From Streptomyces sp. NBC_01304 (lineage in GTDB: Bacteria; Actinomycetota; Actinomycetes; Streptomycetales; Streptomycetaceae): a stretch of DNA of 64,000 bases. The notes beneath the pieces are model-generated. The model saw only the letters and a list, made by a program, of their open reading frames with translations. It did no database searches and was not told where the DNA came from. The translations under genes were made by a program, and so were the position numbers. The stretch is from NCBI RefSeq assembly GCF_035975855.1, contig NZ_CP109055.1, positions 7,936,001-8,000,000 of the forward strand, written 5' to 3'. Of this stretch, positions 37,656 through 48,485 are shown one piece after another. Each line of letters opens with the position of its first letter. Position 1 is the first letter of the stretch.

Positions 37656-37683
37656 TTGACCGGGGGACAGCGTGGACTAAAGT
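37656..37683 (+). promoter_or_regulatory. Predicted promoter of the dcw cluster
   Basis: ttgacc and taaagt with a 16-base spacer lie in the 371-base gap between the carbonic anhydrase and rsmH. A small hairpin (cggagat with atctccg, 37695-37718) follows in the presumed leader. Apart from this, I see only start-proximal sequence in the gap and no gene, in particular no mraZ. Confidence 0.5.
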
Positions 37684-37864
37684 GACGCGAAATCCCGGAG
37701 ATTCTCAGCGGATCTCCGCCACGTGCGCGAGGCGTACGTACGGCTCGGCCTCCTCCCGCTCCCGGTCGGCTGACGCCACTTTCCCGGCGCCGGCAGGCCT
37801 CCCCTTCGAGCGGGCGGGGACCCGGCCGTCGCGTACGCGCCCGCGCCGGACCTGAGAGGGTGCA

Positions 37865-38821
37865 TTGAGCGAGACCCGACACGTTCCGGTGATGCTCCAC
37901 CGGTGCCTGGACCTGCTGGCCCCGGCACTCGCGAAGCCCGGAGCGGTGGTCGTCGACTGCACCCTCGGCCTCGGCGGACACAGCGAGGCCCTGCTCTCCC
38001 GCTTCCCCGAGGCCCGCCTCGTCGCCCTCGACCGCGACAAGGAAGCGCTCCGTCTGTCCGGCGAGCGCCTCGCGCCCTTCGGCGAGCGGGCCACCCTGGT
38101 GCACGCGGTCTACGACGAACTCCCCGACGTACTGGACCGCCTCGGCATCCCGAGCGTCCAGGGCATCCTCTTCGACCTCGGCGTCTCCTCGATGCAACTC
38201 GACGAGGCGGACCGGGGGTTCGCCTACGCGCAGGACGCGCCGCTGGACATGCGCATGGACCAGACGACCGGGATGAGCGCCGCCGAGGTGCTCAACACCT
38301 ATCCGCCGGGCGAACTGGTGCGGATCCTGCGGGCGTACGGCGAGGAGAAGCAGGCCAAGCGGATCGTCTCGGCCGTCGTGCGCGAGCGCGACAAGGAGCC
38401 GTTCAGCAACAGCGCCCGGCTCGTCGAGCTCATCCGTGACGCGCTGCCGCAGGCGGCCAAGCGCACCGGCGGCAACCCGGCCAAGCGCACCTTCCAGGCC
38501 CTGCGCATCGAGGTGAACGGCGAACTCACCGTCCTGGAGCGGGCGATCCCCGCAGCCGTGAAGTCCCTCGCGGTCGGCGGCCGGATCGCCGTCCTGTCGT
38601 ACCACTCGCTCGAGGACCGCCTGGTCAAGCAGGTCTTCGCGGCCGGCGCGGCCACCACCGCGCCGCCCGGACTGCCGGTCGTGCCCGAGCGCTACCAGCC
38701 GCGCCTGACCTTGCTCACCCGCGGCGCCGAACTCCCCACCGAGGAGGAGGTCGCCGAGAACCGCAGGGCGGCCCCGGCCCGGTTGCGCGGGGCGCAGCGC
38801 ATCAGGGAGGCCCTCGTGTGA
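37865..38821 (+). CDS. rsmH: 16S rRNA (cytosine-1402-N4)-methyltransferase RsmH (MraW)
   Basis: Methylates C1402 in the ribosomal P site. The 318-residue protein starts [17 protein letters not shown], has the SAM site [16 protein letters not shown], and the family segments [20 protein letters not shown] and [14 protein letters not shown]. The TTG start is preceded by gagaggg. First gene of the dcw cluster; the mraZ gene usually in front of it is absent. Ends in a region of short GTG-containing repeats before ftsL. Confidence 0.96.
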   Translation: MSETRHVPVMLHRCLDLLAPALAKPGAVVVDCTLGLGGHSEALLSRFPEARLVALDRDKEALRLSGERLAPFGERATLVHAVYDELPDVLDRLGIPSVQGILFDLGVSSMQLDEADRGFAYAQDAPLDMRMDQTTGMSAAEVLNTYPPGELVRILRAYGEEKQAKRIVSAVVRERDKEPFSNSARLVELIRDALPQAAKRTGGNPAKRTFQALRIEVNGELTVLERAIPAAVKSLAVGGRIAVLSYHSLEDRLVKQVFAAGAATTAPPGLPVVPERYQPRLTLLTRGAELPTEEEVAENRRAAPARLRGAQRIREALV

Positions 38822-38833
38822 GCGAGACACACA

Positions 38834-38876
38834 GCGTGAGCCGAGGACGTACGGGCCGCGTGAGCCGAGGACGTAC
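38834..38876 (+). repeat. 24-bp period direct repeat between rsmH and ftsL
   Basis: gcgtgagccgaggacgtac occurs at 38834-38852 and 38858-38876, and shorter gcgtgagcc pieces continue up to the ftsL start. Each piece resembles a GTG start preceded by weak ribosome sites. Confidence 0.65.
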
Positions 38877-38940
38877 AAGCCGGAAGTGCACTGCGTGAGC
38901 CAGGAGGACAGCGCGTGAGCCTGCGCCGGGAGGAGAACTC

Positions 38941-39534
38941 GTGAGCGGCAACCCGCCGATGCGGGGGAGAGCGGCGCGGCTCGCGCGGCTGTTCCCGGCC
39001 GGGCCCGCGACTGCCGCGCGGACGCCCTTCGTGCTCCTGGTCGTGCTGCTGCTCGGCGGCGGCCTGATCGCGCTGCTCGTGCTGAACTCCGCCCTGAACG
39101 AGGGGTCGTTCCGGCTCAGCAAGCTCAAGAAGGAGACCACCGAACTCACCGACACCCAGCAGGAGCTGGAGCGTGAGGTCGACGGCTACTCCGCGCCCGA
39201 CGCCCTCGAGCGCCGGGCCCGCGAGCTCGGCATGGTGCCCGGCGGCAGCCCGGCCTTCCTGAACCCCGACGGCACGGTCCGTGGAGCGCCGGGCGCGGCC
39301 CAGGCCGACCCCTCCGCGATGCGTACGCCCTCGGCCCCCGCTGCGGCTCCGATCGCGTCGGCCCCGCCCGCCTCGGCGAAGCCGCTCACCAAGGCGTCGG
39401 CCCCCGCTTCAGCACTCGACTCCACACCCGCCTCGGCCACCCCGCAGGCAGCCCGGACCCCGCTCGCCCCGCAACCGGTGCGCCCCTCGCCGAAGCCGGC
39501 GTCGGCGCCCGCCCCCTCGACCCCCGCGAGGTGA
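38941..39534 (+). CDS. ftsL: Cell division protein FtsL
   Basis: Bitopic divisome protein that works with DivIC/FtsQ to activate FtsW-FtsI. The 197-residue chain has a cytoplasmic basic lead, one membrane helix (FVLLVVLLLGGGLIALLVLN, about 31-50) and a short coiled coil (LKKETTELTDTQQELEREVDGY) with the ERRARELGMVPG end of the conserved part near residue 100. A further 95 residues are Ala/Pro/Ser-rich and disordered, unusual for FtsL. GTG start with gggagga upstream. Confidence 0.9.
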   Translation: MSGNPPMRGRAARLARLFPAGPATAARTPFVLLVVLLLGGGLIALLVLNSALNEGSFRLSKLKKETTELTDTQQELEREVDGYSAPDALERRARELGMVPGGSPAFLNPDGTVRGAPGAAQADPSAMRTPSAPAAAPIASAPPASAKPLTKASAPASALDSTPASATPQAARTPLAPQPVRPSPKPASAPAPSTPAR

Positions 39535-39538
39535 CGCC

Positions 39539-41506
39539 GTGACCGACAGGCAACCGCCGCGCCGCCGCGTGCCCGGCCCCGCGAAGCCCGAGCGCTCCGC
39601 CCGCCCCGGCGCCCCGCGCAGGCCCGGCTCCGGCCCCTCCGGGCGGCCCGCCGCCAAGCGTCCGCGGCCCGCGGGCCCGGCGCGCACCATCCGCCTCGGC
39701 TCCCCGCGCCCGCGGCTACGCCTGGTGAGTCTGGGCCTGACCCTGGTGATGCTGGCCTTCGTCGTACGGCTGCTGCAGGTGCAGGCCGTCGATGCGAGTA
39801 CGTACGCCGCCAAGGCCGAGAAGAACCGCTACTTCAGCCACACCCTGACCGCAGAGCGGGGCGGGATCACCGACCGCAACGGCTCCGAGCTGGCGATCAG
39901 CGTCGACGCGTACGACATCACGGCCGACCCGTCGATGTTCACGGCGAAGGAGAGCAAGACCAAGGACGCGCCCGAACAGGCGGCGGCCCTGCTCGCCCCC
40001 ATCGTCGACCAGGACGCGGCGGAGCTCGCCAAGAAGCTGAAGAAGCCGGACAGCCGCTATGCGCTCCTCGCCCGCCGGCAGACGCCGCAGGTCTGGAAGG
40101 AGATCAAGGACCTCAAGGCCACGCTCGGCGAGAAGGCCAACAAGACCGGCGGCGCCAACGTCCTCGCCGGGATCTTCCAGGAGCCCAGCAGTAAGCGGAT
40201 CTACCCGAACGCCGATCTGGCCGCCGGGATACTGGGCTGGGTCAACGCCGACGGCAAGGGCGGCGGCGGAATCGAGTACCAGTTCAACAAGGATCTCGCC
40301 GGCAAGGACGGCAAGATCACCTACGCCCAGTCCGGCGGCCGCAGGGTGCCCACGGCAGGTGGCCGGGAGAACCCCGCGACGCCCGGCTCCGACATCGAGC
40401 TCACCATCGACCGTGACATCCAGTGGGTCGCCCAGAAGGCCATGACCGCGCAGGTCCAGAAGTCCAAGGCGGACCGCGGCTACGTGGTCGTCCAGGACAC
40501 GAAGACCGGCGAGATCCTCGCCCTCGCGGGCGCCCCGGGCTTCGACCCCAACGACCTGTCGCAGGCCGACCCCGCGGCCCTGGGCAACCCCGCGCTGCAC
40601 GACGCGTACGAGCCCGGCTCCACCAGCAAGATCGTCCCGATGGCCGCGGTCCTCGAGGAGAAGGCCGCCACGCCGGACACCCATGTGACGGTGCCCAACC
40701 GGCTGCACCGCGGCGACCGGCTCTTCAAGGACGACATCGACCACCGCACCTGGTACCTCACGCTCAGCGGCGTACTCGCGAAGTCCAGCAACATCGGGAC
40801 GATCCTCGCCACCCAGCAGCTGGGCAAGACGCAGGCGGAGGCCAATCAGGTCCTCTACTCGTACATGCGCAAGTTCGGCCTCGGCAGTCCCACCGGCCTC
40901 GACTTCCCCGGCGACAACGACGGCATCCTGCACAAGCCCGAGACCTGGTCGACATCGACGCAGTACACGGTGCCTTTCGGCCAGGGATATTCGCTGAACG
41001 CGGTGCAGGCCGTGTCCCTCTATTCGACGATCGCCAACGGCGGCGTACGCGTGGAGCCCAGTCTCGTACGCGGCACCAAGGGCCCCGACGGACGCTTCAC
41101 CCCGACGCCCGCGCCGAAGAAGAGCAGGGTCGTCAGCGAGGAGACGGCCAAGTCGGTCTCCGAGATGCTGCAGTCGGTCGTGGACGACCCCGAGGGCACC
41201 GGCAACAAGGCGCAGATCGAGGGCTACCGGGTCGCGGGCAAGACCGGCACGGCCAACCGGGTGGACCCGAAGACCGGCCGCTACAAGGGCTACACCTCGT
41301 CCTTCGCCGGCTTCGCGCCCGCCGACAAGCCTCGTATCGCCGTCTACTGCGCGATCCAGAACCCGACCAAGGGCAACTACTTCGGCGGCCAGATCTGCGC
41401 CCCCATCTACAAGCAGGTCATGGAATTCGCCCTGAAGACCCTGCAGGTGGCCCCCACCGGCAGCAAGGCCCCCGGGCTGCCGGTCACCTTCGAACCGGAA
41501 GACTGA
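39539..41506 (+). CDS. ftsI: Peptidoglycan transpeptidase FtsI (PBP3 class B)
   Basis: Septal penicillin-binding protein, crosslinks peptidoglycan outside the membrane. The 655-residue chain begins with a basic Pro-rich cytoplasmic tail, one helix (LRLVSLGLTLVMLAFVVRLLQ), the dimerisation domain, and the transpeptidase domain with active-site Ser361 in STSK, SSN at 416-418 and KTGTAN at 568. GTG start lies five bases after the ftsL stop. Acts with FtsW encoded downstream in the cluster. Confidence 0.95.
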   Translation: MTDRQPPRRRVPGPAKPERSARPGAPRRPGSGPSGRPAAKRPRPAGPARTIRLGSPRPRLRLVSLGLTLVMLAFVVRLLQVQAVDASTYAAKAEKNRYFSHTLTAERGGITDRNGSELAISVDAYDITADPSMFTAKESKTKDAPEQAAALLAPIVDQDAAELAKKLKKPDSRYALLARRQTPQVWKEIKDLKATLGEKANKTGGANVLAGIFQEPSSKRIYPNADLAAGILGWVNADGKGGGGIEYQFNKDLAGKDGKITYAQSGGRRVPTAGGRENPATPGSDIELTIDRDIQWVAQKAMTAQVQKSKADRGYVVVQDTKTGEILALAGAPGFDPNDLSQADPAALGNPALHDAYEPGSTSKIVPMAAVLEEKAATPDTHVTVPNRLHRGDRLFKDDIDHRTWYLTLSGVLAKSSNIGTILATQQLGKTQAEANQVLYSYMRKFGLGSPTGLDFPGDNDGILHKPETWSTSTQYTVPFGQGYSLNAVQAVSLYSTIANGGVRVEPSLVRGTKGPDGRFTPTPAPKKSRVVSEETAKSVSEMLQSVVDDPEGTGNKAQIEGYRVAGKTGTANRVDPKTGRYKGYTSSFAGFAPADKPRIAVYCAIQNPTKGNYFGGQICAPIYKQVMEFALKTLQVAPTGSKAPGLPVTFEPED

Positions 41507-41518
41507 GCAGGTAAGGCA

Positions 41519-43189
41519 GTGACAATGAACATCCCCCCGCCCGGGAACCCCGGTACCGGATTTCGCAACACGCCGGGGTCGGCGGGTACGCTCACCGCCG
41601 TGCCACAAGCTGATCAGTCCCAAACCACCCAGAAGGGCGTTCCCGTGACCTATCCGGGACCGCCCCGGCCGGACCAGGTCGAGGCGACGCCGCTCGCGGC
41701 CCTCGCCGAGCAGCTGGGTGTCGACGCCCCAGGCAGCGCAGAGGTCACGGGGATCACCCATGACTCCCGCGCGGTACGCCCCGGCGACGTCTACGCCGCC
41801 CTGCCCGGAGCCCGGCTGCACGGCGCCGACTTCGCCGCGCAGGCAGCCGACCTCGGTGCCGCCGCGATCCTCACCGACCCGGCCGGCCGCGACCGGGCCA
41901 ACGCGACGGGCCTGCCGGTCCTCGTGGTGGGCGACCCGCGCGGCCGCATGGGCGAACTCGCGGCACGTATCTACGGGCGGCCGGGCCGGGCCCTGCTGCA
42001 GATCGGCATCACCGGCACGTCCGGCAAGACCACCACGGCGTACCTCGTCGAGGGCGGGCTGCAGGCCGCCGGACGCAAGACCGGTCTGATCGGCACCGTG
42101 GAGATGCGCATCGGCGACGAGCGCATCAAGTCGGAGCGCACCACCCCCGAAGCCACCGACCTGCAGGCCCTGTTCGCGGTGATGCGCGAGCGCGGCGTCG
42201 AGTCGGTCGCCATGGAGGTCTCCAGCCACGCCCTGGTGCTCGGGCGGGTGGACGGCTGCGTCTTCGACATCGCCGTCTTCAACAACCTCAGCCCGGAGCA
42301 CATGGAGTTCCACTCCGACATGGAGGACTACTTCCGGGCGAAGGCGCAGCTCTTCACGCCGGAGCGGTCGAAGCTCGGGGTCGTCAACTTCGACGACGAG
42401 TACGGCCGCCGCCTGGTGAAGGAGGCCACCGTGCCGGTGATCTCCTTCTCGGCCGAGGGCCACCCGGACGCCGACTGGCGCGCCTCGGACGTCGTGGTCG
42501 GCCCGATGGACTCCACCTTCACGGCGGTCGGTCCCAAGGGGGAGCGGATCTCCGCGAAGTCCCCGCTGGCCGGCCCCTTCAACGTCGCCAACACCCTCGC
42601 GGCGATCGTCGCCCTCGCCACCGCCGGCATCGACCCGCAGACCGCGGCCGACGGCATCGCGGCGGTCCCCGGCGTCCCGGGCCGCCTGGAGCGCATCGAC
42701 GCGGGCCAGCCCTACCTGGCCGTCGTCGACTACGCCCACAAGACCGACGCCGTCGAATCGGTCCTGCGCGCCCTGCGCAAGGTCACCGAGGGCAAGCTGC
42801 ACATCGTGCTCGGCTGCGGCGGCGACCGCGACACCACCAAGCGGGCCCCGATGGGCGCCGCGGCCGCCCGGCTCGCCGACACCGCCGTGCTCACCTCCGA
42901 CAACCCGCGCTCCGAGGACCCCCTCGCGATCCTCGCCACGATGATCGCGGGCGCCGCCGAGGTGCCGGTCCACGAGCGCGGCGACGTCGTGCTCTTCGAG
43001 GACCGGGCCGCCGCCATCGCCTCGGTCGTCGCACGCGCCGAGCCCGGCGACACCGTGCTCGTCGCGGGCAAGGGCCACGAACAGGGACAGGACATCAACG
43101 GAGTGGTACGCCCCTTCGACGACCGTGCCGTGCTGCGGGCCGCCATCGAGCACAGCCGCCGCACCGCCACTGAGACCACCCAGGGATGA
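41519..43189 (+). CDS. murE: UDP-MurNAc-tripeptide synthetase MurE
   Basis: Adds the third residue (LL-diaminopimelate in Streptomyces) to UDP-MurNAc-L-Ala-D-Glu. The 556-residue Mur ligase has the ATP loop ITGTSGKTTTAYLVEGG, the THDSRAVRPGD substrate segment and the diaminopimelate signature DNPRSEDP. The first 45 residues are a non-conserved Gly/Pro/Gln-rich lead; a second possible GTG start at 41645 would remove it. Start 41519 follows ggtaagg and sits 12 bases after ftsI. Confidence 0.93.
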   Translation: MTMNIPPPGNPGTGFRNTPGSAGTLTAVPQADQSQTTQKGVPVTYPGPPRPDQVEATPLAALAEQLGVDAPGSAEVTGITHDSRAVRPGDVYAALPGARLHGADFAAQAADLGAAAILTDPAGRDRANATGLPVLVVGDPRGRMGELAARIYGRPGRALLQIGITGTSGKTTTAYLVEGGLQAAGRKTGLIGTVEMRIGDERIKSERTTPEATDLQALFAVMRERGVESVAMEVSSHALVLGRVDGCVFDIAVFNNLSPEHMEFHSDMEDYFRAKAQLFTPERSKLGVVNFDDEYGRRLVKEATVPVISFSAEGHPDADWRASDVVVGPMDSTFTAVGPKGERISAKSPLAGPFNVANTLAAIVALATAGIDPQTAADGIAAVPGVPGRLERIDAGQPYLAVVDYAHKTDAVESVLRALRKVTEGKLHIVLGCGGDRDTTKRAPMGAAAARLADTAVLTSDNPRSEDPLAILATMIAGAAEVPVHERGDVVLFEDRAAAIASVVARAEPGDTVLVAGKGHEQGQDINGVVRPFDDRAVLRAAIEHSRRTATETTQG

Positions 43190-43193
43190 AGCA

Positions 43194-44597
43194 GTGATCG
43201 CCCTCTCCCTTGCCGAGATCGCCACCGTCGTCGGCGGGCAGCCCCATGACATACCGGACACCGGACAGCAGGTCACCGGGTCCGTCGTCATCGACTCCCG
43301 CCAGGTCGAGCCCGGCGGCCTGTTCGCCGCGTTCGCGGGCGAGCACGTGGACGGTCACGACTACGCCGAGCGCGCCGTCGCGTCCGGCGCCGTGGCCGTC
43401 CTGGCCACCCGGCCCGTCGGCGTGCCCGCGATCGTGGTCGACAACGTCGAGGTCGCCCTCGGCGCGCTGGCCCGCGCCGTCGTGGCCCGCCTCGGCACGA
43501 CCCTCGTCGCGCTCACCGGCTCGGCGGGCAAGACGTCCACCAAGGACCTGATCGCGCAGATCCTGCAGCGCAAGGCGCCCACGGTGTGGACGCCGGGCTC
43601 GCTCAACAACGAGATCGGCCTGCCGATCACCGCGCTGCGCGCCACCGAGGACACCCGGCACCTGGTCCTCGAGATGGGCGCCCGCGGCATCGGCCACATC
43701 CGCTACCTCACCGACCTGACCCCGCCGAAGATCGGCCTGGTGCTGAACGTCGGCACCGCGCACATCGGCGAGTTCGGCGGCCGCGAGCAGATCGCGCAGG
43801 CCAAGGGCGAGCTGGTCGAGGCCCTGCCGGCAGCTGACCTCGGCGGGGTTGCGGTGCTCAACGCCGACGACCCGCTCGTCCGCGCCATGTCCTCCCGTAC
43901 GAAGGCCCGCGTGACCCTCTTCGGAGAGGCCGAGGACGCCGACGTACGCGCCACGAACGTCCGTCTCACCGAACAGGGCTGCCCGGCCTTCACGTTGCAC
44001 ACACCCTCCGGGTGCAGTGACGTGACCTTGCGCCTGTACGGTGAGCACCACGTGTCGAACGCGCTCGCCGCGGCCGCCGTCGCCCATGAGATCGGGATGT
44101 CCGTGGACGAGATCGCCGTGGCGCTCTCCGAGGCGGGGAACCTGTCCCGCTGGCGGATGGAGGTCACCGAGCGCGCGGACGGCGTGACGATCGTCAACGA
44201 CGCCTACAACGCGAACCCCGAGTCCATGCGTGCCGCGCTCCGTGCGCTCGCCGCGATGGGCAAGGGGCGGCGGACCTGGGCGGTGCTCGGACAGATGGCC
44301 GAGCTCGGGGACGAGGCGCTCGTCGAGCACGACGCGGTCGGACGCCTTGCCGTCCGGCTCAATGTGAGCAAGCTCGTCGCGGTCGGGGGCAGGGAAGCGT
44401 CCTGGCTGCAACTGGGCGCATACAACGAGGGTTCGTGGGGTGAGGAGTCGGTGCACGTGTCCGACACACAGGCGGCTGTCGACCTGCTGCGCAGCGAGCT
44501 GCGCGAGGGAGACGTCGTGCTCGTGAAGGCTTCCAGGTCGGTGGGCCTGGAACAGGTCGCGCTCGCGCTGCTCGAGGGTGAGGTCTCCGGCCGATGA
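43194..44597 (+). CDS. murF: UDP-MurNAc-tripeptide-D-Ala-D-Ala ligase MurF
   Basis: Adds D-Ala-D-Ala, the last cytoplasmic peptide step. 467 residues with [12 protein letters not shown], the ATP loop [24 protein letters not shown] and [11 protein letters not shown], all MurF hallmarks. GTG start is four bases after the murE stop; its own stop overlaps the mraY start (ATGA). Confidence 0.95.
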   Translation: MIALSLAEIATVVGGQPHDIPDTGQQVTGSVVIDSRQVEPGGLFAAFAGEHVDGHDYAERAVASGAVAVLATRPVGVPAIVVDNVEVALGALARAVVARLGTTLVALTGSAGKTSTKDLIAQILQRKAPTVWTPGSLNNEIGLPITALRATEDTRHLVLEMGARGIGHIRYLTDLTPPKIGLVLNVGTAHIGEFGGREQIAQAKGELVEALPAADLGGVAVLNADDPLVRAMSSRTKARVTLFGEAEDADVRATNVRLTEQGCPAFTLHTPSGCSDVTLRLYGEHHVSNALAAAAVAHEIGMSVDEIAVALSEAGNLSRWRMEVTERADGVTIVNDAYNANPESMRAALRALAAMGKGRRTWAVLGQMAELGDEALVEHDAVGRLAVRLNVSKLVAVGGREASWLQLGAYNEGSWGEESVHVSDTQAAVDLLRSELREGDVVLVKASRSVGLEQVALALLEGEVSGR

Positions 44598-45664
44598 GGC
44601 AGATCCTCTTCGCGGGTGTGATCGGGCTCTTCCTGACCCTGGTCGGAACCCCGCTGCTCATCAAGTTCCTGGCCAAGAAGGGTTATGGCCAGTACATCCG
44701 GGACGACGGCCCGCGCGAGCACGCCAGCAAGCGCGGTACGCCGACCATGGGTGGCATCGCCTTCATCCTGGCGACGATCATCGCGTACTTCGCGACGAAG
44801 CTGATCACCGGAGCGCCGACGACGTTCTCCGGTCTGCTCGTGCTCTTCCTCATGGCGGGCATGGGCGTGGTCGGCTTCCTGGACGACTACATCAAGATCA
44901 TCAAGCGGCGCTCGCTCGGTCTGCGGGCCAAGGCCAAGATGGCCGGTCAGCTGATCGTCGGCATCACCTTCGCGGTGCTCGCGCTGCAGTTCGCGGACGC
45001 CCGCGGCAACACCCCGGCCTCCACCAAGCTGTCGTTCGTCACGGACTTCGGCTGGTCGATCGGCCCGGTGCTGTTCGTGGTCTGGGCGCTCTTCATGATC
45101 CTCGCCATGTCGAACGGCGTGAACCTCACGGACGGCCTGGACGGTCTCGCGACCGGCGCCTCCGTGATGGTCTTCGGCGCCTATACGTTCATCGGCGTCT
45201 GGCAGTTCCAGGAGTCCTGCGCCAACGCGGCGACGCTGACCAACCCGTCGGCCTGCTTCGAAGTGCGCGATCCGCTCGACCTCGCCATCGTGGCCGCCGC
45301 CCTGATGGGCGCCTGCTTCGGCTTCCTGTGGTGGAACACCTCGCCGGCCAAGATCTTCATGGGCGACACCGGATCGCTGGCCCTCGGCGGCGCACTCGCC
45401 GGCCTCGCGATCTGCTCCCGCACGGAGCTGCTCCTCGCGCTCCTCGGCGGCCTCTTCGTCCTGATCACCATGTCGGTCGTCATCCAGGTCGGCTCCTTCC
45501 GGCTCACCGGGAAGCGCGTCTTCCGCATGGCGCCGCTGCAGCACCACTTCGAACTCAAGGGGTGGTCCGAAGTCCTTGTCGTGGTCCGCTTCTGGATCAT
45601 CCAGGGCATGTGCGTGATCGTCGGTCTCGGTCTCTTCTACGCAGGATGGGCAGCTGACAAGTGA
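44594..45664 (+). CDS. mraY: Phospho-MurNAc-pentapeptide transferase MraY
   Basis: Integral membrane enzyme that makes lipid I from UDP-MurNAc-pentapeptide and undecaprenyl phosphate. 356 residues, about ten helices, with [36 protein letters not shown] and [14 protein letters not shown] containing the Mg and catalytic Asp/His residues. Overlaps murF in front and murD behind by four bases each. Confidence 0.97.
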   Translation: MRQILFAGVIGLFLTLVGTPLLIKFLAKKGYGQYIRDDGPREHASKRGTPTMGGIAFILATIIAYFATKLITGAPTTFSGLLVLFLMAGMGVVGFLDDYIKIIKRRSLGLRAKAKMAGQLIVGITFAVLALQFADARGNTPASTKLSFVTDFGWSIGPVLFVVWALFMILAMSNGVNLTDGLDGLATGASVMVFGAYTFIGVWQFQESCANAATLTNPSACFEVRDPLDLAIVAAALMGACFGFLWWNTSPAKIFMGDTGSLALGGALAGLAICSRTELLLALLGGLFVLITMSVVIQVGSFRLTGKRVFRMAPLQHHFELKGWSEVLVVVRFWIIQGMCVIVGLGLFYAGWAADK

Positions 45665-47088
45665 CCTCCGCTGAGCCTTCGGAGTTCCAGGGCAAGCACA
45701 TCACCGTCGCCGGTCTCGGCGTGAGCGGCATCAGCGCCGCCCGCGCCCTGGCCGGCCTCGGCGCTTCGGTGACCGTCGTCGACGGCGGGGACAGCGAGGC
45801 GCACCGCGAGCGTGCCGTCCCGCTCGAGAAGGACGGCATTTCGGTACGTCTCGGGGACGCGGTCACGCTCCCGGAAGGCACCGATCTCGTCGTCACGTCG
45901 CCGGGCTGGAAGCCCGAGTCACCGCTGTTCGCCGCCGCCGCACAGGCGGGCGTCGACGTGGTCGGCGACGTGGAGATCGCCTGGCGCCTGCGCGGCCCGG
46001 ACGCGGCGGCCTGGCTCGCCATCACCGGCACCAACGGCAAGACCACGACCACGCAGATGCTCGCCTCGATCCTTCGGGCTGCCGGGCTGCGTACCGCCGC
46101 CGTCGGCAACATCGGCACCCCGATCATCGACGTGATCCTCGGCGAGGAGACGCACGACGTCCTCGCCGTGGAACTCTCCAGCTACCAGCTGCACTGGGCG
46201 CCCTCCTTGCGGGCCCACTCGGCCGCCGTCCTCAACCTGGCGCCCGACCACCTCGACTGGCACGGCTCCATGGAGGCGTACGCCGCCGACAAGGGCCGCA
46301 TCTACGAGGGCAATCAGGTCGCCTGCGTCTACAACGTCGCCGACCGGGCCACCGAGAACCTGGTTCGCGAGGCCGACGTCGAGGAGGGCTGCCGCGCCAT
46401 CGGCTTCACCCTCGGTACGCCCGGCCCCTCCGAACTCGGCGTCGTGGACGGCATCCTGGTCGACCGCGCCTTCGTGGCCGACCGGCAGAAGCAGGCCCAG
46501 GAGCTCGCCGAGGTCTCCGACGTCAACCCGCCCGCGCCGCACAACATCGCCAACGCCCTTGCGGCGGCGGCCCTCGCGCGCGCGTATGGCGTCGAACCGG
46601 CCGCCGTGCGCGACGGTCTGCGCAACTTCCAGCCCGACGCGCACCGCATCGCGCACGTCGCGGATGTCGCCGGAGTCGCGTACATCGACGACTCCAAGGC
46701 CACCAACACCCATGCCGCAGAGGCATCGTTGGCGGCGTACGAATCGATCGTGTGGATCGCCGGCGGTCTCGCCAAGGGTGCGACCTTCGACGAACTGGTG
46801 CAGAAGTCGGCAAAGCGACTTCGCGGTGCCGTCCTCATCGGCGCCGACCGCGCCCTGATCCGCGAAGCCCTCGCGCGACACGCGCCCGAGGTGCCCGTGG
46901 TCGACCTCGAGCGGACCGACACTGGGGCGATGTCCGCGGCGGTCCAGGAGGCGGCTCGGCTCGCGGAGCCGGGCGACACGGTCCTGATGGCCCCGGCCTG
47001 TGCCTCGATGGACATGTTCACCAACTACAACAAGCGCGGCGAGGCCTTCGCGGACGCGGTCCGCGCACTCGGCGCGGAACGCCCCTAG
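45661..47088 (+). CDS. murD: UDP-MurNAc-L-alanine:D-glutamate ligase MurD
   Basis: Adds D-glutamate to UDP-MurNAc-L-Ala. 475 residues with the N-terminal Rossmann segment [15 protein letters not shown], the ATP loop [24 protein letters not shown] and [13 protein letters not shown] start overlaps the mraY stop (GTGA). Confidence 0.96.
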   Translation: MTSAEPSEFQGKHITVAGLGVSGISAARALAGLGASVTVVDGGDSEAHRERAVPLEKDGISVRLGDAVTLPEGTDLVVTSPGWKPESPLFAAAAQAGVDVVGDVEIAWRLRGPDAAAWLAITGTNGKTTTTQMLASILRAAGLRTAAVGNIGTPIIDVILGEETHDVLAVELSSYQLHWAPSLRAHSAAVLNLAPDHLDWHGSMEAYAADKGRIYEGNQVACVYNVADRATENLVREADVEEGCRAIGFTLGTPGPSELGVVDGILVDRAFVADRQKQAQELAEVSDVNPPAPHNIANALAAAALARAYGVEPAAVRDGLRNFQPDAHRIAHVADVAGVAYIDDSKATNTHAAEASLAAYESIVWIAGGLAKGATFDELVQKSAKRLRGAVLIGADRALIREALARHAPEVPVVDLERTDTGAMSAAVQEAARLAEPGDTVLMAPACASMDMFTNYNKRGEAFADAVRALGAERP

Positions 47089-47144
47089 TCCACCGGCCGG
47101 GCACCACGGCCAGTGGCGGTGGGCACGACTGGAGGGGACACGAG

Positions 47145-48479
47145 ATGGGTGCGAGCCGTATCAGCACGGCGCGGCGGCCCTCCGGCCGGGCGCGACCGAC
47201 ACCAGGGGCGCGCCCGCCCGGCGACAACCCGGTGCGGCGGCTCTACGCCCGCGCCCGCCGCGCCTGGGACCGGCCCCTCACCGCGTACTACCTGATCCTC
47301 GGCGGCAGCCTGCTCATCACCACGCTCGGCCTGGTGATGGTGTACTCCGCCTCGCAGATCACGGCGCTCAAGTACGCCCTGCCCGCCTCGTACTTCTTCC
47401 GCAAGCAGTTCCTCGCGGCCGTGCTCGGCACCATCCTGCTGATCGTCGCGATGCGGATGCCGGTGAAGCTGCACCGCGCGATGGCCTATCCGATCCTGGT
47501 CGGCAGCGTCTTCCTGATGGTCCTCGTACAGGTGCCGGGGATAGGGCATGCGGTCAACGGCAACCAGAACTGGATCTCGCTCGGCGGCCCGTTCCAGCTC
47601 CAGCCGAGCGAGTTCGGCAAGCTGGCGCTCGTGCTCTGGGGCGCGGACCTGCTGGCCCGCAAGCAGGACAAGCGGCTGCTGACCCAGTGGAAGCACATGC
47701 TGGTGCCGCTCGTGCCCGTCGCCTTCATGCTGCTCGGCCTGATCATGCTCGGCGGCGACATGGGAACCGCGATTATTCTCACGGCCATCCTCTTCGGCCT
47801 GCTCTGGCTCGCGGGAGCGCCGACGCGGCTCTTCGGCGGTGTGCTCGCCGTCGCCGGGGTCATCGGCTTCATCCTGATCAGGACAAGTCCCAACCGCATG
47901 GCCCGCCTCGCGTGCATGGGGGCCTCCGACCCCGGTCCCGGCGACCAGTGCTGGCAGGCACTGCACGGGATCTACGCCCTCGCCTCAGGCGGACTCTTCG
48001 GTTCCGGTCTGGGCGCAAGTGTGGAAAAATGGGGCCAACTCCCTGAACCGCACACCGACTTCATCTTCGCCATCACCGGGGAGGAACTGGGCCTGGCGGG
48101 GACGCTGTCGGTGCTCGCCCTGTTCGCGGCTCTAGGCTATGCGGGTATCCGCGTGGCCGGACGCACGGAGGACCCCTTCGTGAGGTACGCCGCGGGAGGT
48201 GTGACCACCTGGATCACGGCCCAGGCCGTGGTCAACATCGGTGCGGTGCTCGGCCTGCTGCCGATCGCCGGTGTCCCCCTCCCGCTGTTCTCCTACGGAG
48301 GCTCCGCCCTGCTGCCGACCATGTTCGCCATCGGGCTGCTCATCGCGTTCGCGCGTGAGGAGCCCGGGGCGCGAGCGGCTCTTGCCTTGCGGTCATCCGC
48401 ATCTGGTAGGAAGCGGGCTGCGGTGAGATGGAACACGATGAGGCGGCGCGTCAAGGCGCGACCGTCCGGAGAGCGGTGA
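47145..48479 (+). CDS. ftsW: Lipid II polymerase FtsW (SEDS family)
   Basis: Septal peptidoglycan glycosyltransferase partner of FtsI. The 444-residue protein has a basic cytoplasmic lead of about 60 residues and some ten membrane helices, with NGNQNWISLGGPFQLQPSEFGKLA and GGSALLPTMFAIGLL characteristic of SEDS proteins. The ATG has ggagggg nine bases upstream. A Cys-rich extracytoplasmic loop (ACMGASDPGPGDQCWQ) is seen, as in actinobacterial FtsW. Confidence 0.95.
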   Translation: MGASRISTARRPSGRARPTPGARPPGDNPVRRLYARARRAWDRPLTAYYLILGGSLLITTLGLVMVYSASQITALKYALPASYFFRKQFLAAVLGTILLIVAMRMPVKLHRAMAYPILVGSVFLMVLVQVPGIGHAVNGNQNWISLGGPFQLQPSEFGKLALVLWGADLLARKQDKRLLTQWKHMLVPLVPVAFMLLGLIMLGGDMGTAIILTAILFGLLWLAGAPTRLFGGVLAVAGVIGFILIRTSPNRMARLACMGASDPGPGDQCWQALHGIYALASGGLFGSGLGASVEKWGQLPEPHTDFIFAITGEELGLAGTLSVLALFAALGYAGIRVAGRTEDPFVRYAAGGVTTWITAQAVVNIGAVLGLLPIAGVPLPLFSYGGSALLPTMFAIGLLIAFAREEPGARAALALRSSASGRKRAAVRWNTMRRRVKARPSGER

Positions 48480-48485
48480 ATTTCG

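Noticed and set aside
39716..43291. Minus-strand open frame of over a thousand codons across ftsI and murE
   Set aside because: Shadow of the plus-strand dcw genes, which have intact motifs and tight junctions.
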